The notes below the pieces were generated by a model. The model was not told the DNA's origin. It worked only from the letters and a program-made list of their open reading frames with translations, and ran no database searches. A DNA stretch of 8,881 nt. It comes from IMCC26207 sp044357715. GTDB lineage: Bacteria; Actinomycetota; Acidimicrobiia; Acidimicrobiales; Microtrichaceae. Location: contig JBIKPA010000113.1 of NCBI GenBank assembly GCA_044357715.1, positions 1-8,881 on the forward strand, given 5' to 3'. How positions within the stretch are numbered: position 1 is the stretch's first letter; each line of letters starts with the position of its first letter. Shown piece by piece: positions 1-5,696 of the stretch. The translations under genes were made by a program, and so were the position numbers.

Positions 1-1208
1 TGCAGCGACGACAGTTGCAGGCCTATGACGCGTTGCGGTCTCGAGTCTCTGACACGCTGAGCGAAATCTCTGAGACTGTGATGGGGATTCGTGTGATTCG
101 TGCCTACGCTGACGCACCCGCCGCTCGCAGTCGCCTGCATAGGGCAATTGACCGGCAGTACCGAGCGCAACTCAAAGCAAGATTCTTCTTTGCCATCATG
201 TTTCCCATCTCGGATATTTTTAGCGGCCTGACCCTGGCAGCCATTGTGGGCGTTGGAGTCTGGTGGGGGCCAGGTTGGGGTTTGCAGGCGGGCACGCTGA
301 TTGCCGTGGTGTTTCTTGCCAACATGGTGGTGCAGCCAGTGGCAGAAATCGGCGAGGTGCTTGATCAAACCCAGACGGCTCTCGCAGGCTGGCGCAAAGT
401 ACTGAACCTGCTTGATGAGCCCATTGATGTGGTCGAACCTGTACCCGGACTTGAACTGCCGAGTGGTGCTCTTTCGGTGAGCGCCGTGGGCGTGAAGTTT
501 GAATATGAGCCCGGGCACCCGGTGCTGCACGGAATCGATCTGCAGTTAGCTGCAGGAGTTAACGCTGCCATCGTAGGAGAGACCGGATCGGGCAAAACCT
601 CGTTCGCCAAGCTTCTAGCTCGCCTTGCCGATCCCACAGCCGGGCAGATCCTCTTTGATGGGATTGACCTTCGAGAGGTATCGCATGATTCCCGAGCGCG
701 TTCGATTCGCTTGGTGGCCCAAGACGGTTTCTTGTTCGAGACCACGATTTTAGAAAACGTGCGGTTTGGTCGGCCAGGGGCAACTGATGAAGCTGTGCGA
801 AACGCTTTTGCCTCGCTGGATTTGGATTGGTGGGTAGAGAGCCTTCCCGATGGCTTAGCTACCGAAGTGGGCGAGCGCGGTGATTCACTTTCGGTTGGTG
901 AGCGGCAACTCGTGGCACTAGCTCGCGCGCAGCTGGCAGATCCCGGATTGCTCATTTTGGACGAGGCCACTTCGGCTGTGGACCCAGAAACCGAACGAGC
1001 TCTCTCGCATGCTTTGGCCAAGCTGTCCGAGGGGAGAACCACGGTGAGCATTGCGCATCGTCTCTCTACCGCAGAGGCTGCTGATCTGGTGATCGTGGTT
1101 GATGACGGCCGGATTGTGCAGGTTGGCACACACCAAGAACTTGTAGCTCTCGGTGGTGTCTACGGAAAGTTGTACGAGTCTTGGATCGGCAACACCCGGG
1201 CGGCGTGA
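1..1208 (+). CDS. ABC transporter, fused permease/ATPase (exporter type), 5'-truncated by the window
   Basis: This is the C-terminal part of a half-size ABC exporter. The reading frame is open to the window edge (Q-R-R-Q-L before the TTG at 15), so the true start lies outside. Counting from codon 15, residues 1-130 are the end of the transmembrane domain: a helical cytoplasmic extension followed by hydrophobic segments around 57-80 and 92-106. The nucleotide-binding domain follows: Walker A GETGSGKT (188-195), Q-loop Gln236, signature LSVGE (292-296), Walker B LLILDE with Asp316 and catalytic Glu317, D-loop SAVD, and the H-loop His348. All catalytic elements are intact, so the ATPase should be active. 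The signature has Val where LSGGQ has Gly, a variant seen in other ABC exporters. Substrate cannot be told from this part. It may pair with a second half-transporter encoded upstream. Class is very secure; specificity is unknown. Confidence 0.93.
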   Translation, partial: QRRQLQAYDALRSRVSDTLSEISETVMGIRVIRAYADAPAARSRLHRAIDRQYRAQLKARFFFAIMFPISDIFSGLTLAAIVGVGVWWGPGWGLQAGTLIAVVFLANMVVQPVAEIGEVLDQTQTALAGWRKVLNLLDEPIDVVEPVPGLELPSGALSVSAVGVKFEYEPGHPVLHGIDLQLAAGVNAAIVGETGSGKTSFAKLLARLADPTAGQILFDGIDLREVSHDSRARSIRLVAQDGFLFETTILENVRFGRPGATDEAVRNAFASLDLDWWVESLPDGLATEVGERGDSLSVGERQLVALARAQLADPGLLILDEATSAVDPETERALSHALAKLSEGRTTVSIAHRLSTAEAADLVIVVDDGRIVQVGTHQELVALGGVYGKLYESWIGNTRAA

Positions 1209-1225
1209 CTCGCTGAGCGTTAGTC
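1207..1225 (+). terminator. Hairpin overlapping the ABC transporter stop codon (weak terminator candidate)
   Basis: GACT and CGC (1207-1213) can pair with GCG and AGTC (1217-1225), giving a short two-part stem with a TGA loop and a TT bulge. No T-tract follows (CAAACAAG), so intrinsic termination is doubtful. It is the only notable structure just behind the ABC gene. Confidence 0.2.
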
Positions 1226-1364
1226 AAACAAGCAGTTTTCGGCGCTGCGTTTCCATCGGCGTGCTCTGGTCGCTAGCCTCAGCTACGCCTTCGCATTGTT
1301 TGTGCGAACGCAGTCCCTCGAATCGGTCGAGCTTTCGTTGACCGCCTACCTGCAAGGAACCATT
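1209..1364 (+). other. Intergenic leader between the ABC transporter and mdh
   Basis: A 156-base gap with no convincing gene. It holds a 5-bp perfect stem CTCGA/TCGAG with loop ATCGG (1317-1331) in what is probably the mdh leader. I could not identify a convincing -35/-10 pair. The mdh frame is open upstream to 1296, but that extension lacks the family's N-terminus and is better read as leader. Confidence 0.4.
1354..1358 (+). promoter_or_regulatory. Ribosome binding site of mdh (decides the start)
   Basis: AAGGA lies six bases upstream of the GTG at 1365. With the family-typical N-terminus AKTPIRVAVTGAAGQIGY that follows, this fixes the start at 1365 rather than at upstream in-frame codons. 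Confidence 0.75.
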
Positions 1365-2354
1365 GTGGCAAAGACTCCAATTCGTGTAGCCGTTACTGGC
1401 GCAGCCGGCCAGATCGGTTACTCACTGCTTTTTCGTATCGCCAGCGGCGCGATGTTGGGCGAGGATCAGCCAGTGATTCTGCAGATGTTGGAAATCACAC
1501 CAGCGCTCGGGGCGCTCAAGGGTGTTGCCATGGAGCTTGAGGATGGTGCTTTCCCTCTGCTTGAAGAGATCATTCAAACAGATGACCCAGATGTTGCCTT
1601 TGGCGATTGTGGTGCTGCACTGCTCGTTGGTGCCATGCCCCGTAAAGCTGGCATGGAGCGCTCAGACTTGCTCACAGCAAACGGCGGCATCTTTAAGCCT
1701 CAGGGCGAGGCCCTTGGCCGCTCGGCCTTGAAAGATGTCAAAATTTTGGTTGTCGGAAACCCTGCCAACACCAACTCTTTGATTGCTTTGAGCAATGCCG
1801 AAGGCCTTGAGCCCGGCCGGTTTACTGCAATGACTCGTTTGGATCACAACCGTGCCATTGCGCAGCTTTCGGCCAAGCTGCATGCACCCGTGACTGATAT
1901 TCGTCGGATGACGATCTGGGGTAATCACTCCACCACGCAGTACCCCGACCTGTTCCATGCAGAGGTAGCTGGTCGTAACGCTGCGGTTATGGTTGATGAT
2001 CAGGCATGGATTGAGGGCGAGTTCATTCCCACCGTTGCCAAGCGTGGCGCAGCAGTGATCGAGGCTCGCGGATTTTCTTCTGCTGCATCTGCTGCAAACG
2101 CAGCCATTGAGCACATTCATGACTGGCATCTAGGAACACCCGAGGGTGACTGGGTGTCGATGGCGGTTCCCTCTGATGGCTCTTATGGAGTACCCGAGGG
2201 GCTCATGAGCTCGTTCCCGTGCATCTGCAAAGACGGCGAGTACGAAATTGTGCAAGGCCTAGAAATTGACGAGTTCTCACGTGGTCGCATTGACGCTTCG
2301 GTGGGTGAACTCATCGAAGAGCGAGACGCAGTGAAAGAGCTTGGCCTGATCTAG
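1365..2354 (+). CDS. mdh: Malate dehydrogenase (NAD-dependent)
   Basis: Catalyses reversible oxidation of malate to oxaloacetate with NAD in the TCA cycle, in the cytoplasm. From the GTG at 1365 the product is 329 residues, the usual length of actinobacterial/cytosolic-type Mdh. Visible motifs in order: Rossmann glycine motif GAAGQIG (12-18); mobile-loop substrate arginines Arg93 and Arg99 (PRKAGMER); NPANTN (132-137); the TRLDHNR segment with Asp160 and Arg163; and the catalytic histidine in WGNHS (His188). The Arg93/Arg99/Arg163 set distinguishes malate from lactate dehydrogenase. A Shine-Dalgarno sequence precedes the start, and a hairpin 56 bases after the stop probably ends the transcript. 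The gene seems to be monocistronic. Identification is very secure. Confidence 0.97.
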   Translation: MAKTPIRVAVTGAAGQIGYSLLFRIASGAMLGEDQPVILQMLEITPALGALKGVAMELEDGAFPLLEEIIQTDDPDVAFGDCGAALLVGAMPRKAGMERSDLLTANGGIFKPQGEALGRSALKDVKILVVGNPANTNSLIALSNAEGLEPGRFTAMTRLDHNRAIAQLSAKLHAPVTDIRRMTIWGNHSTTQYPDLFHAEVAGRNAAVMVDDQAWIEGEFIPTVAKRGAAVIEARGFSSAASAANAAIEHIHDWHLGTPEGDWVSMAVPSDGSYGVPEGLMSSFPCICKDGEYEIVQGLEIDEFSRGRIDASVGELIEERDAVKELGLI

Positions 2355-2409
2355 AAAGCCTCAACCTGGCACGCACCTTTGAGTGCATCGGGGACTGCTT
2401 GAGAGATGT

Positions 2410-2429
2410 AACGGGGATGCTTCCCCGTT
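2410..2429 (+). terminator. Perfect 8-bp hairpin downstream of mdh, probable terminator
   Basis: AACGGGGA (2410-2417) pairs perfectly with TCCCCGTT (2422-2429) around a TGCT loop, with possible G-T wobble extensions on both sides. It starts 56 bases after the mdh stop. The 3' flank (GTATCTTCG) is only partly T-rich, so this may be a poor intrinsic terminator or a 3'-end stabilising hairpin. It lies upstream of the preferred start of the next gene. Confidence 0.55.
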
Positions 2430-2456
2430 GTATCTTCGCGTGCCGGTTTCTAGCTT
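2428..2456 (+). promoter_or_regulatory. Candidate promoter for the DUF1023 hydrolase gene (leaderless)
   Basis: TTGTAT (2428-2433), a 17-base spacer and TAGCTT (2451-2456, a TANNNT -10 box) are followed seven bases later by GTG 2464. This spacing would start transcription at or next to the start codon. No Shine-Dalgarno sequence precedes that GTG. The -35 box matches the consensus only in its first three bases and overlaps the last two bases of the mdh hairpin. Confidence 0.45.
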
Positions 2457-2463
2457 TGCCCGT

Positions 2464-3738
2464 GTGGTCGGCAGCGAATCCAAACAAGTACTCGGCGCAG
2501 ACCCAGATGATTTGGAGCGGTTTGCAACCCACCTGCAGGGCGCTGCACGGCAGCTTGAACACATTCAGGCTTCCCTTGGTATGCAGATTTCCGCAAGCAC
2601 GTGGTCGGGTGCGGCGGCAGTCAGATTTGGCTCTGCGTGGAGGAACGTCCATCAGCCGTCGCTGCGGCTCGTAGGCACCACACTGAGTCACAGCGCCGAT
2701 CAGGTGCGAGCACAAGCAGAGCAGCAGCGCCTCGCTAGTAGCAGTCGAGCAGGTAGCAGTCTGGCAAGTAGCAGTCTGGCAAGTAGCAGTCCTGCTCGTA
2801 GCACCCAGCTCAGATCAGCTGATTTGGGGCGTGTTGAGGGGCTGCAGAGCTTGTATCAGTCCAACCAAGTGGCAATCGCTCACGAGTTACACGCGCTGCG
2901 AGCGCAAAGGGCCGAGTGGTTACAGATGCCGGGTCTTGGCGGACTGCTCTTTGGTATTCGGTTTTTACCGTTCGATCCCCTTGAAGAGATCGACAGAAAA
3001 GTTAGCTGGCTGGAATCGCTAGAGGGCAGGCATCGCAAGTTTCTCTTCGTGGACACCATCGGGTCTGGCCATGCGGCTGAGGTCTTTGGAGACATTGACC
3101 ATGCCAAGCACGTGGCAGTTGTGGTACCTGGTGTTTCAACTGATTTGAGTAACTTCGCTCGCCCAAATCGCCTGGCAGCGGCGGTGTTGCAACGCGGGGC
3201 AACCGATACTGCTGTGGTGCAGTGGCTTGGCTACAGCCCTCCCGCCAACCTTCTTCTGGCCGGACTCAACGGCGGCGCAAGCTCACATATTGCTGCTCAC
3301 AACGGTGCCAAAGACTTACGCAAGTTCATTGCATCGCTTCGCACTGCTGGGGCTCAAGACATCACCGTTATTGGTCACAGCCTTGGTGCGTACCTTGTAT
3401 CAGTTGCGGCTGGAAGCGCCAAAGGCCTAGCGGCCGACAGGCTGGTCTTTGCGGGTAGCCCCGGTTCGTTTCGCTCAGGCGTCGAACAGCTTCGACTCCA
3501 AGGTGGGCCTGGGTCTGAGTCCACAGTATTTGTGATCGAACACGGTGCAGACCCCGTGGCATCCTCTTTGTTTGGCCAATCGCTGCTTGGATCGGCGGTG
3601 TACCATCCAGAATTTGGTGCCACGCAACTTCTTGATGGCGAGGACGGGCTAGGAAACCCGATTGATAATCACAGCAGTTACTTCCGAGACAAAGTCACGG
3701 TGAAGAGCATGCAGTTGGTGATCTCAAACAAGCACTGA
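2464..3738 (+). CDS. WXG100-like / DUF1023 alpha-beta hydrolase fusion protein
   Basis: A 424-residue protein in two parts. Residues about 8-90 form a helical WXG100/ESAT-6-like region (LGADPDDLERFATHL onward) with the W-x-G turn at Trp47-Gly49. A low-complexity linker of five 5-residue units rich in Ala and Ser (91-115) follows. The C-terminal part is an alpha/beta hydrolase of the DUF1023 type: nucleophile elbow GHSLG with Ser306, candidate acid Asp363 (EHGADP) and candidate base His403 (DNHSSYF), a complete triad. The enzyme is likely an esterase, lipase or peptidase; its substrate is unknown. The frame is open to GTG 2383, but I prefer GTG 2464: a -10-like box sits seven bases upstream, the mdh hairpin is excluded, and the WXG domain then begins near the N-terminus. 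There is no signal peptide. The WXG module suggests type VII export, but no ESX gene lies in the window and I see no YxxxD/E signal after the helical domain. Family call is good; function is inferred. Confidence 0.85.
   Translation: MVGSESKQVLGADPDDLERFATHLQGAARQLEHIQASLGMQISASTWSGAAAVRFGSAWRNVHQPSLRLVGTTLSHSADQVRAQAEQQRLASSSRAGSSLASSSLASSSPARSTQLRSADLGRVEGLQSLYQSNQVAIAHELHALRAQRAEWLQMPGLGGLLFGIRFLPFDPLEEIDRKVSWLESLEGRHRKFLFVDTIGSGHAAEVFGDIDHAKHVAVVVPGVSTDLSNFARPNRLAAAVLQRGATDTAVVQWLGYSPPANLLLAGLNGGASSHIAAHNGAKDLRKFIASLRTAGAQDITVIGHSLGAYLVSVAAGSAKGLAADRLVFAGSPGSFRSGVEQLRLQGGPGSESTVFVIEHGADPVASSLFGQSLLGSAVYHPEFGATQLLDGEDGLGNPIDNHSSYFRDKVTVKSMQLVISNKH
2734..2808 (+). repeat. Five 15-bp in-frame tandem repeats in the hydrolase linker
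   Basis: Units begin at 2734, 2749, 2764, 2779 and 2794. The core copies read GCAAGTAGCAGTCTG, with the outer ones diverged. They encode ASSSR, AGSSL, ASSSL, ASSSP and ARSTQ. The central copies are almost identical, which suggests recent expansion by slippage. The repeat separates the WXG-like region from the hydrolase and probably acts as a flexible linker. Confidence 0.9.
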
Positions 3739-3748
3739 TGAGCCAGAG

Positions 3749-4138
3749 CTAATAGGTGGTGGCTTCTCTTAGGGGTGCTAGAGCATCTGAAAACCCATCA
3801 ATTGCTGAATGCTGACGGATCAGCACCGAGACATCGCCGTCTAGCTTGAGGCGGCCCTGCATAAAGGCGGCTTGGGCTGATAGCTCGCCCTGAGCAATTG
3901 CCGCAGCAGTGTCGTAGTCCATTGCAAAGCTCACCTGCGCATCTTTTGCAGGTCCAGGTTCAAGCAAGGTTGACCCGTGATTCATGCGGATGCCGTACAC
4001 GGTTTTGCCGGTGGGTGAACCTGTCACCTCATAACGGATGCTCAGGTCAACCTCGGCGGTGGCCGCAGCCATTGCTGGGTCTGCAGCTAATGCTGCCGCT
4101 GCCTGGTCTAGCCATTCTTCGCTCAAGTACTGCGTCAC
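3749..4138 (-). CDS. SCP2 sterol-carrier-like domain protein
   Basis: A 129-residue single-domain protein without signal peptide or membrane segment. The pattern resembles the SCP2 family: an N-terminal helix (SEEWLDQAAAALAADPAM), a strand pair carrying YEVTGSPTGKTVYGIRMNHGSTLLEPG, a segment DAQVSFAMDYDTAAAIAQGELSAQAAFMQGRLKLDGDVSVLI, and a short C-terminal tail. The motif 'A...GELSAQAAFMQGRLKLDGD' is typical of SCP2 proteins, which bind lipids or acyl-CoA in a hydrophobic tunnel. The start is GTG 4138; an in-frame stop at 4148-4150 leaves no earlier choice. No Shine-Dalgarno sequence precedes it, but TAAGCT lies six bases upstream, as in leaderless genes. It converges with the hydrolase gene (10-base gap) and diverges from the lipocalin-like gene. 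Ligand is unknown. Confidence 0.85.
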   Translation of the reverse strand: MTQYLSEEWLDQAAAALAADPAMAAATAEVDLSIRYEVTGSPTGKTVYGIRMNHGSTLLEPGPAKDAQVSFAMDYDTAAAIAQGELSAQAAFMQGRLKLDGDVSVLIRQHSAIDGFSDALAPLREATTY

Positions 4139-4144
4139 CCCATT

Positions 4145-4150
4145 AGCTTA
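4145..4150 (-). promoter_or_regulatory. -10 box TAAGCT of the SCP2-like gene (leaderless)
   Basis: On the minus strand TAAGCT is followed by AATGGG and then the GTG start, so transcription would begin at or beside the start codon. No good -35 hexamer is visible 16-18 bases upstream. In actinobacteria a TANNNT box alone can support leaderless transcripts. Confidence 0.45.
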
Positions 4151-4233
4151 GTGACCCAGCCACGGTTGGTCCCCATGTTGATCGCAGAGGCAATCGACGC
4201 GCAGTCAGGGAGCGCACCTGACAGACTGTGAAG

Positions 4234-5157
4234 ATGGCAACTCCCGATCCTAGAGACGAACATCGGCACCTTCCCGACAGTACCGAACTGTGGAACGAAT
4301 CGTATTATATGGACTGGTTCAATGAGGATCTGACCCTAGGTGGTTACGCTCGTATCGGCTTTTATCCGAACCTCAATCGCGTCTGGTATTGGGCTTGCCT
4401 AGTTGGCCCGGACCGCCCTCTAGTAACCGTCATCGAGCATGAGGTTGTCATGCCGAAGTCGGCTAGTTCGCTTGAGCTTCGCCACGAGGGGCTTTGGGCT
4501 GACCATGTGATTGAGGTGCCAAATGAACACATGTCGATCAACCTCGAGGCGTTTGGGTTATCTCTTGATGACCCCGCAGAGGTGTACCACGATCCCCGTG
4601 GCACGGTTGTGCCCTTTGGGTTTGAACTGGACTTCATCACCGACCGTGGCGCATATCAGTGGCCTCCGGTAACGCCGCGTTATGAGATCCCTTGTCGAGT
4701 GCAGGGGCAGATTCTTGTTGGTGATGAGCGCATTGAGTTTGATGGTTGGGGGCAGCGGGACCATTCTTGGGGTGCTGCGCGCGACTGGTGGGCCATGCCT
4801 TGGAGTTGGACTGCCGGGCGCCTAGAAGATGGCGAGCGCTGGCATAGCGCCGGCGGATTTTCTGCCCAAAGCGAGTGGGGCGTGGGCTATGAACTTGCTG
4901 CTGGGTCTGATCAGTTTGTCGAGAGTGATCTGGTGCAGGTTGAGATTGACGAAGGCCGCGAGGGAATGCCCACAGGGACTCGAACCCGCTTTGGGCAGTT
5001 CGATGTTCAGTTTGAGCCAATAGCGTTTTCACCAGTGCTGTTGGTTCACCCTGACGGCCGAGAGGCTCGGTTCCCGAGGGCAATGGCAAAGGTGACTCAT
5101 GCCGATGGGCGCACAGGAGGGGGTTGGATCGAGTGGAACCAACCGCCACAGCCCTAG
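4234..5157 (+). CDS. CrtC/AttH-like lipocalin-fold protein (DUF7064/DUF7065-type)
   Basis: A 307-residue soluble protein rich in aromatic residues and predicted beta strands. The landmark is GWGQRDHSWG (171-180), with Asp176, His177 and Trp179. It resembles the 'DHxWG' motif of the CrtC/AttH-like two-lipocalin-domain superfamily, which includes carotenoid hydratases; similar proteins carry DUF7064/DUF7065 labels. The N-terminal half has WNESYYMDWFNED and GYARIGFYPN, consistent with a first beta-barrel. These folds bind hydrophobic or isoprenoid molecules, but I cannot assign a reaction, and I do not claim hydratase activity. I chose ATG 4234 over the in-frame GTG 4228; neither has a well-placed Shine-Dalgarno sequence (AGGGAG at 4207-4212 is 15-21 bases away). 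It is divergent from the SCP2-like gene, which suggests shared control and perhaps a shared hydrophobic ligand. Confidence 0.78.
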   Translation: MATPDPRDEHRHLPDSTELWNESYYMDWFNEDLTLGGYARIGFYPNLNRVWYWACLVGPDRPLVTVIEHEVVMPKSASSLELRHEGLWADHVIEVPNEHMSINLEAFGLSLDDPAEVYHDPRGTVVPFGFELDFITDRGAYQWPPVTPRYEIPCRVQGQILVGDERIEFDGWGQRDHSWGAARDWWAMPWSWTAGRLEDGERWHSAGGFSAQSEWGVGYELAAGSDQFVESDLVQVEIDEGREGMPTGTRTRFGQFDVQFEPIAFSPVLLVHPDGREARFPRAMAKVTHADGRTGGGWIEWNQPPQP

Positions 5158-5270
5158 ACCAGCTTGCCGACCGATTTCAGCCAGCCCAGGTCAGCCAGCC
5201 TTGTGGGGCAACCCTCGATTTGCTCTCGATACCCTCGAAATCCGCGCAGCGGACACAAGGTCACAAGGGT
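5158..5270. other. Convergent intergenic region with short repeats and a small hairpin
   Basis: This gap separates the 3' ends of the lipocalin-like gene (+) and the small secreted protein gene (-). It holds a 10-bp direct repeat TCAGCCAGCC (5177-5186 and 5191-5200) and a 5-bp perfect stem TCCGC/GCGGA with loop GCA (5241-5253). On the minus strand the stem is followed by only TTT, so it is at best a weak terminator for the small gene. No gene is evident here. Confidence 0.4.
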
Positions 5271-5534
5271 TTACTTGACTACTTCGCGCCACCGAAAGCG
5301 GCTATCGGTTTGCGAGGTCGTACAGGTCAGAACGACACCCCGAACCGACTCTTGTTTCTGTCCGCCCAGTTCGGCCCTGCAGAATGCTCCAGGCTTTGCG
5401 TAGCTCACTGCAGACTGAACTGATGCTGTCGCACCTACTGCTGAAGCTTGGATCGAACCGAGTCCAAGTAGCGCAGTTGCTGCAACAAAAACGCCAGAAA
5501 AAAGTCTTCTTATAGTCAGCTTCATGGCACTCAT
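5271..5534 (-). CDS. Small secreted protein with paired-cysteine / RWR motif
   Basis: An 87-residue predicted exported protein. Residues 1-32 form a signal peptide: basic stretch KLTIRR, hydrophobic core VFVAATALLGLG, and a likely cleavage after ASA (30-32). The mature part, about 55 residues, has the pattern PGAFC (Cys52), then LTC (Cys71), TTSQTDSRFRWR (Asp77 to Arg83). A motif of the form PGAFC-(about 18)-C-TS-xx-D-x-R-x-RWR recurs in actinobacterial secreted proteins, to my knowledge without a defined function; the cysteines probably form a disulfide. ATG 5534 is preferred because GGGGAG (5549-5544) lies nine bases upstream. ATG 5525 and GTG 5555 are alternatives in the same frame. The motif plus a clean signal peptide make a chance reading frame unlikely. 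Role unknown. Confidence 0.72.
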   Translation of the reverse strand: MSAMKLTIRRLFSGVFVAATALLGLGSIQASAVGATASVQSAVSYAKPGAFCRAELGGQKQESVRGVVLTCTTSQTDSRFRWREVVK

Positions 5535-5563
5535 CAATCGCCACTCCCCACTCACCAATCGCC
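5528..5563 (-). repeat. 15-bp direct repeat duplicating the start region of the small secreted protein gene
   Basis: On the minus strand GGCGATTGGTGAGTG (5563-5549) and GGCGATTGATGAGTG (5542-5528) match at 14 of 15 positions with a period of 21 bases. The single difference turns GTG in the upstream copy into the ATG start in the downstream copy, and both are in frame. Confidence 0.8.
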
Positions 5564-5650
5564 TGTGAACCACAGTGCCAAACTCTGTTCGAGTGATGAG
5601 TCAAAAAGCACCCGCAAGGCGACGGCAGACCGCATTTCGTCATAACGCGG

Positions 5651-5660
5651 TTTTATAGCA
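5651..5660 (-). promoter_or_regulatory. Possible extended -10 promoter for the small secreted protein gene
   Basis: On the minus strand TGCTATAAAA provides a TGN-TATAAA extended -10 element about 115 bases upstream of the ATG. No TTGACA-like hexamer lies 16-18 bases further upstream. If used, the mRNA would have a long leader of about 110 bases. The rest of the gap to the lipoprotein gene (5535-5696) shows no gene. Confidence 0.3.
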
Positions 5661-5696
5661 ACACTGTCTCAGCGCCCCCTAGCTTGCCGGCAGCGT

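Noticed and set aside
365..1129. Long minus-strand open frame of 254 codons inside the ABC transporter gene
   Set aside because: It is antisense to an intact ATPase domain, has no recognisable motif and is Ser/Arg/Pro-rich, as expected from the reverse of a real gene.
1296..1364. Longer N-terminus for malate dehydrogenase
   Set aside because: The extra 23 residues lie before a good Shine-Dalgarno site and before the family's usual N-terminus.
5241..5253. TCCGC-GCA-GCGGA hairpin as a strong bidirectional terminator
   Set aside because: The stem has only five pairs and lacks a real T-tract on either strand; kept only as a weak note.
5124..5423. Plus-strand open frame of 99 codons at the end of the lipocalin-like gene
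   Set aside because: It overlaps the lipocalin-like gene's 3' end and is antisense to the small secreted protein, whose signal peptide and motif are far more convincing.
5601..5630. Possible terminator on the minus strand ending in CTTTTTG behind the lipoprotein gene
   Set aside because: The stem (CGCC/GGTG with one wobble pair) is too short to rely on, although the T-run is suggestive.
5302..5643. Minus-strand open frame of 113 codons over the small secreted protein
   Set aside because: It is in a different frame from the signal-peptide protein and shows no signal, motif or ribosome binding site.
5667..5673. Single TCTCAGC on the + strand upstream of the small secreted protein gene
   Set aside because: A lone 7-mer without the 11-base repetition; expected by chance.
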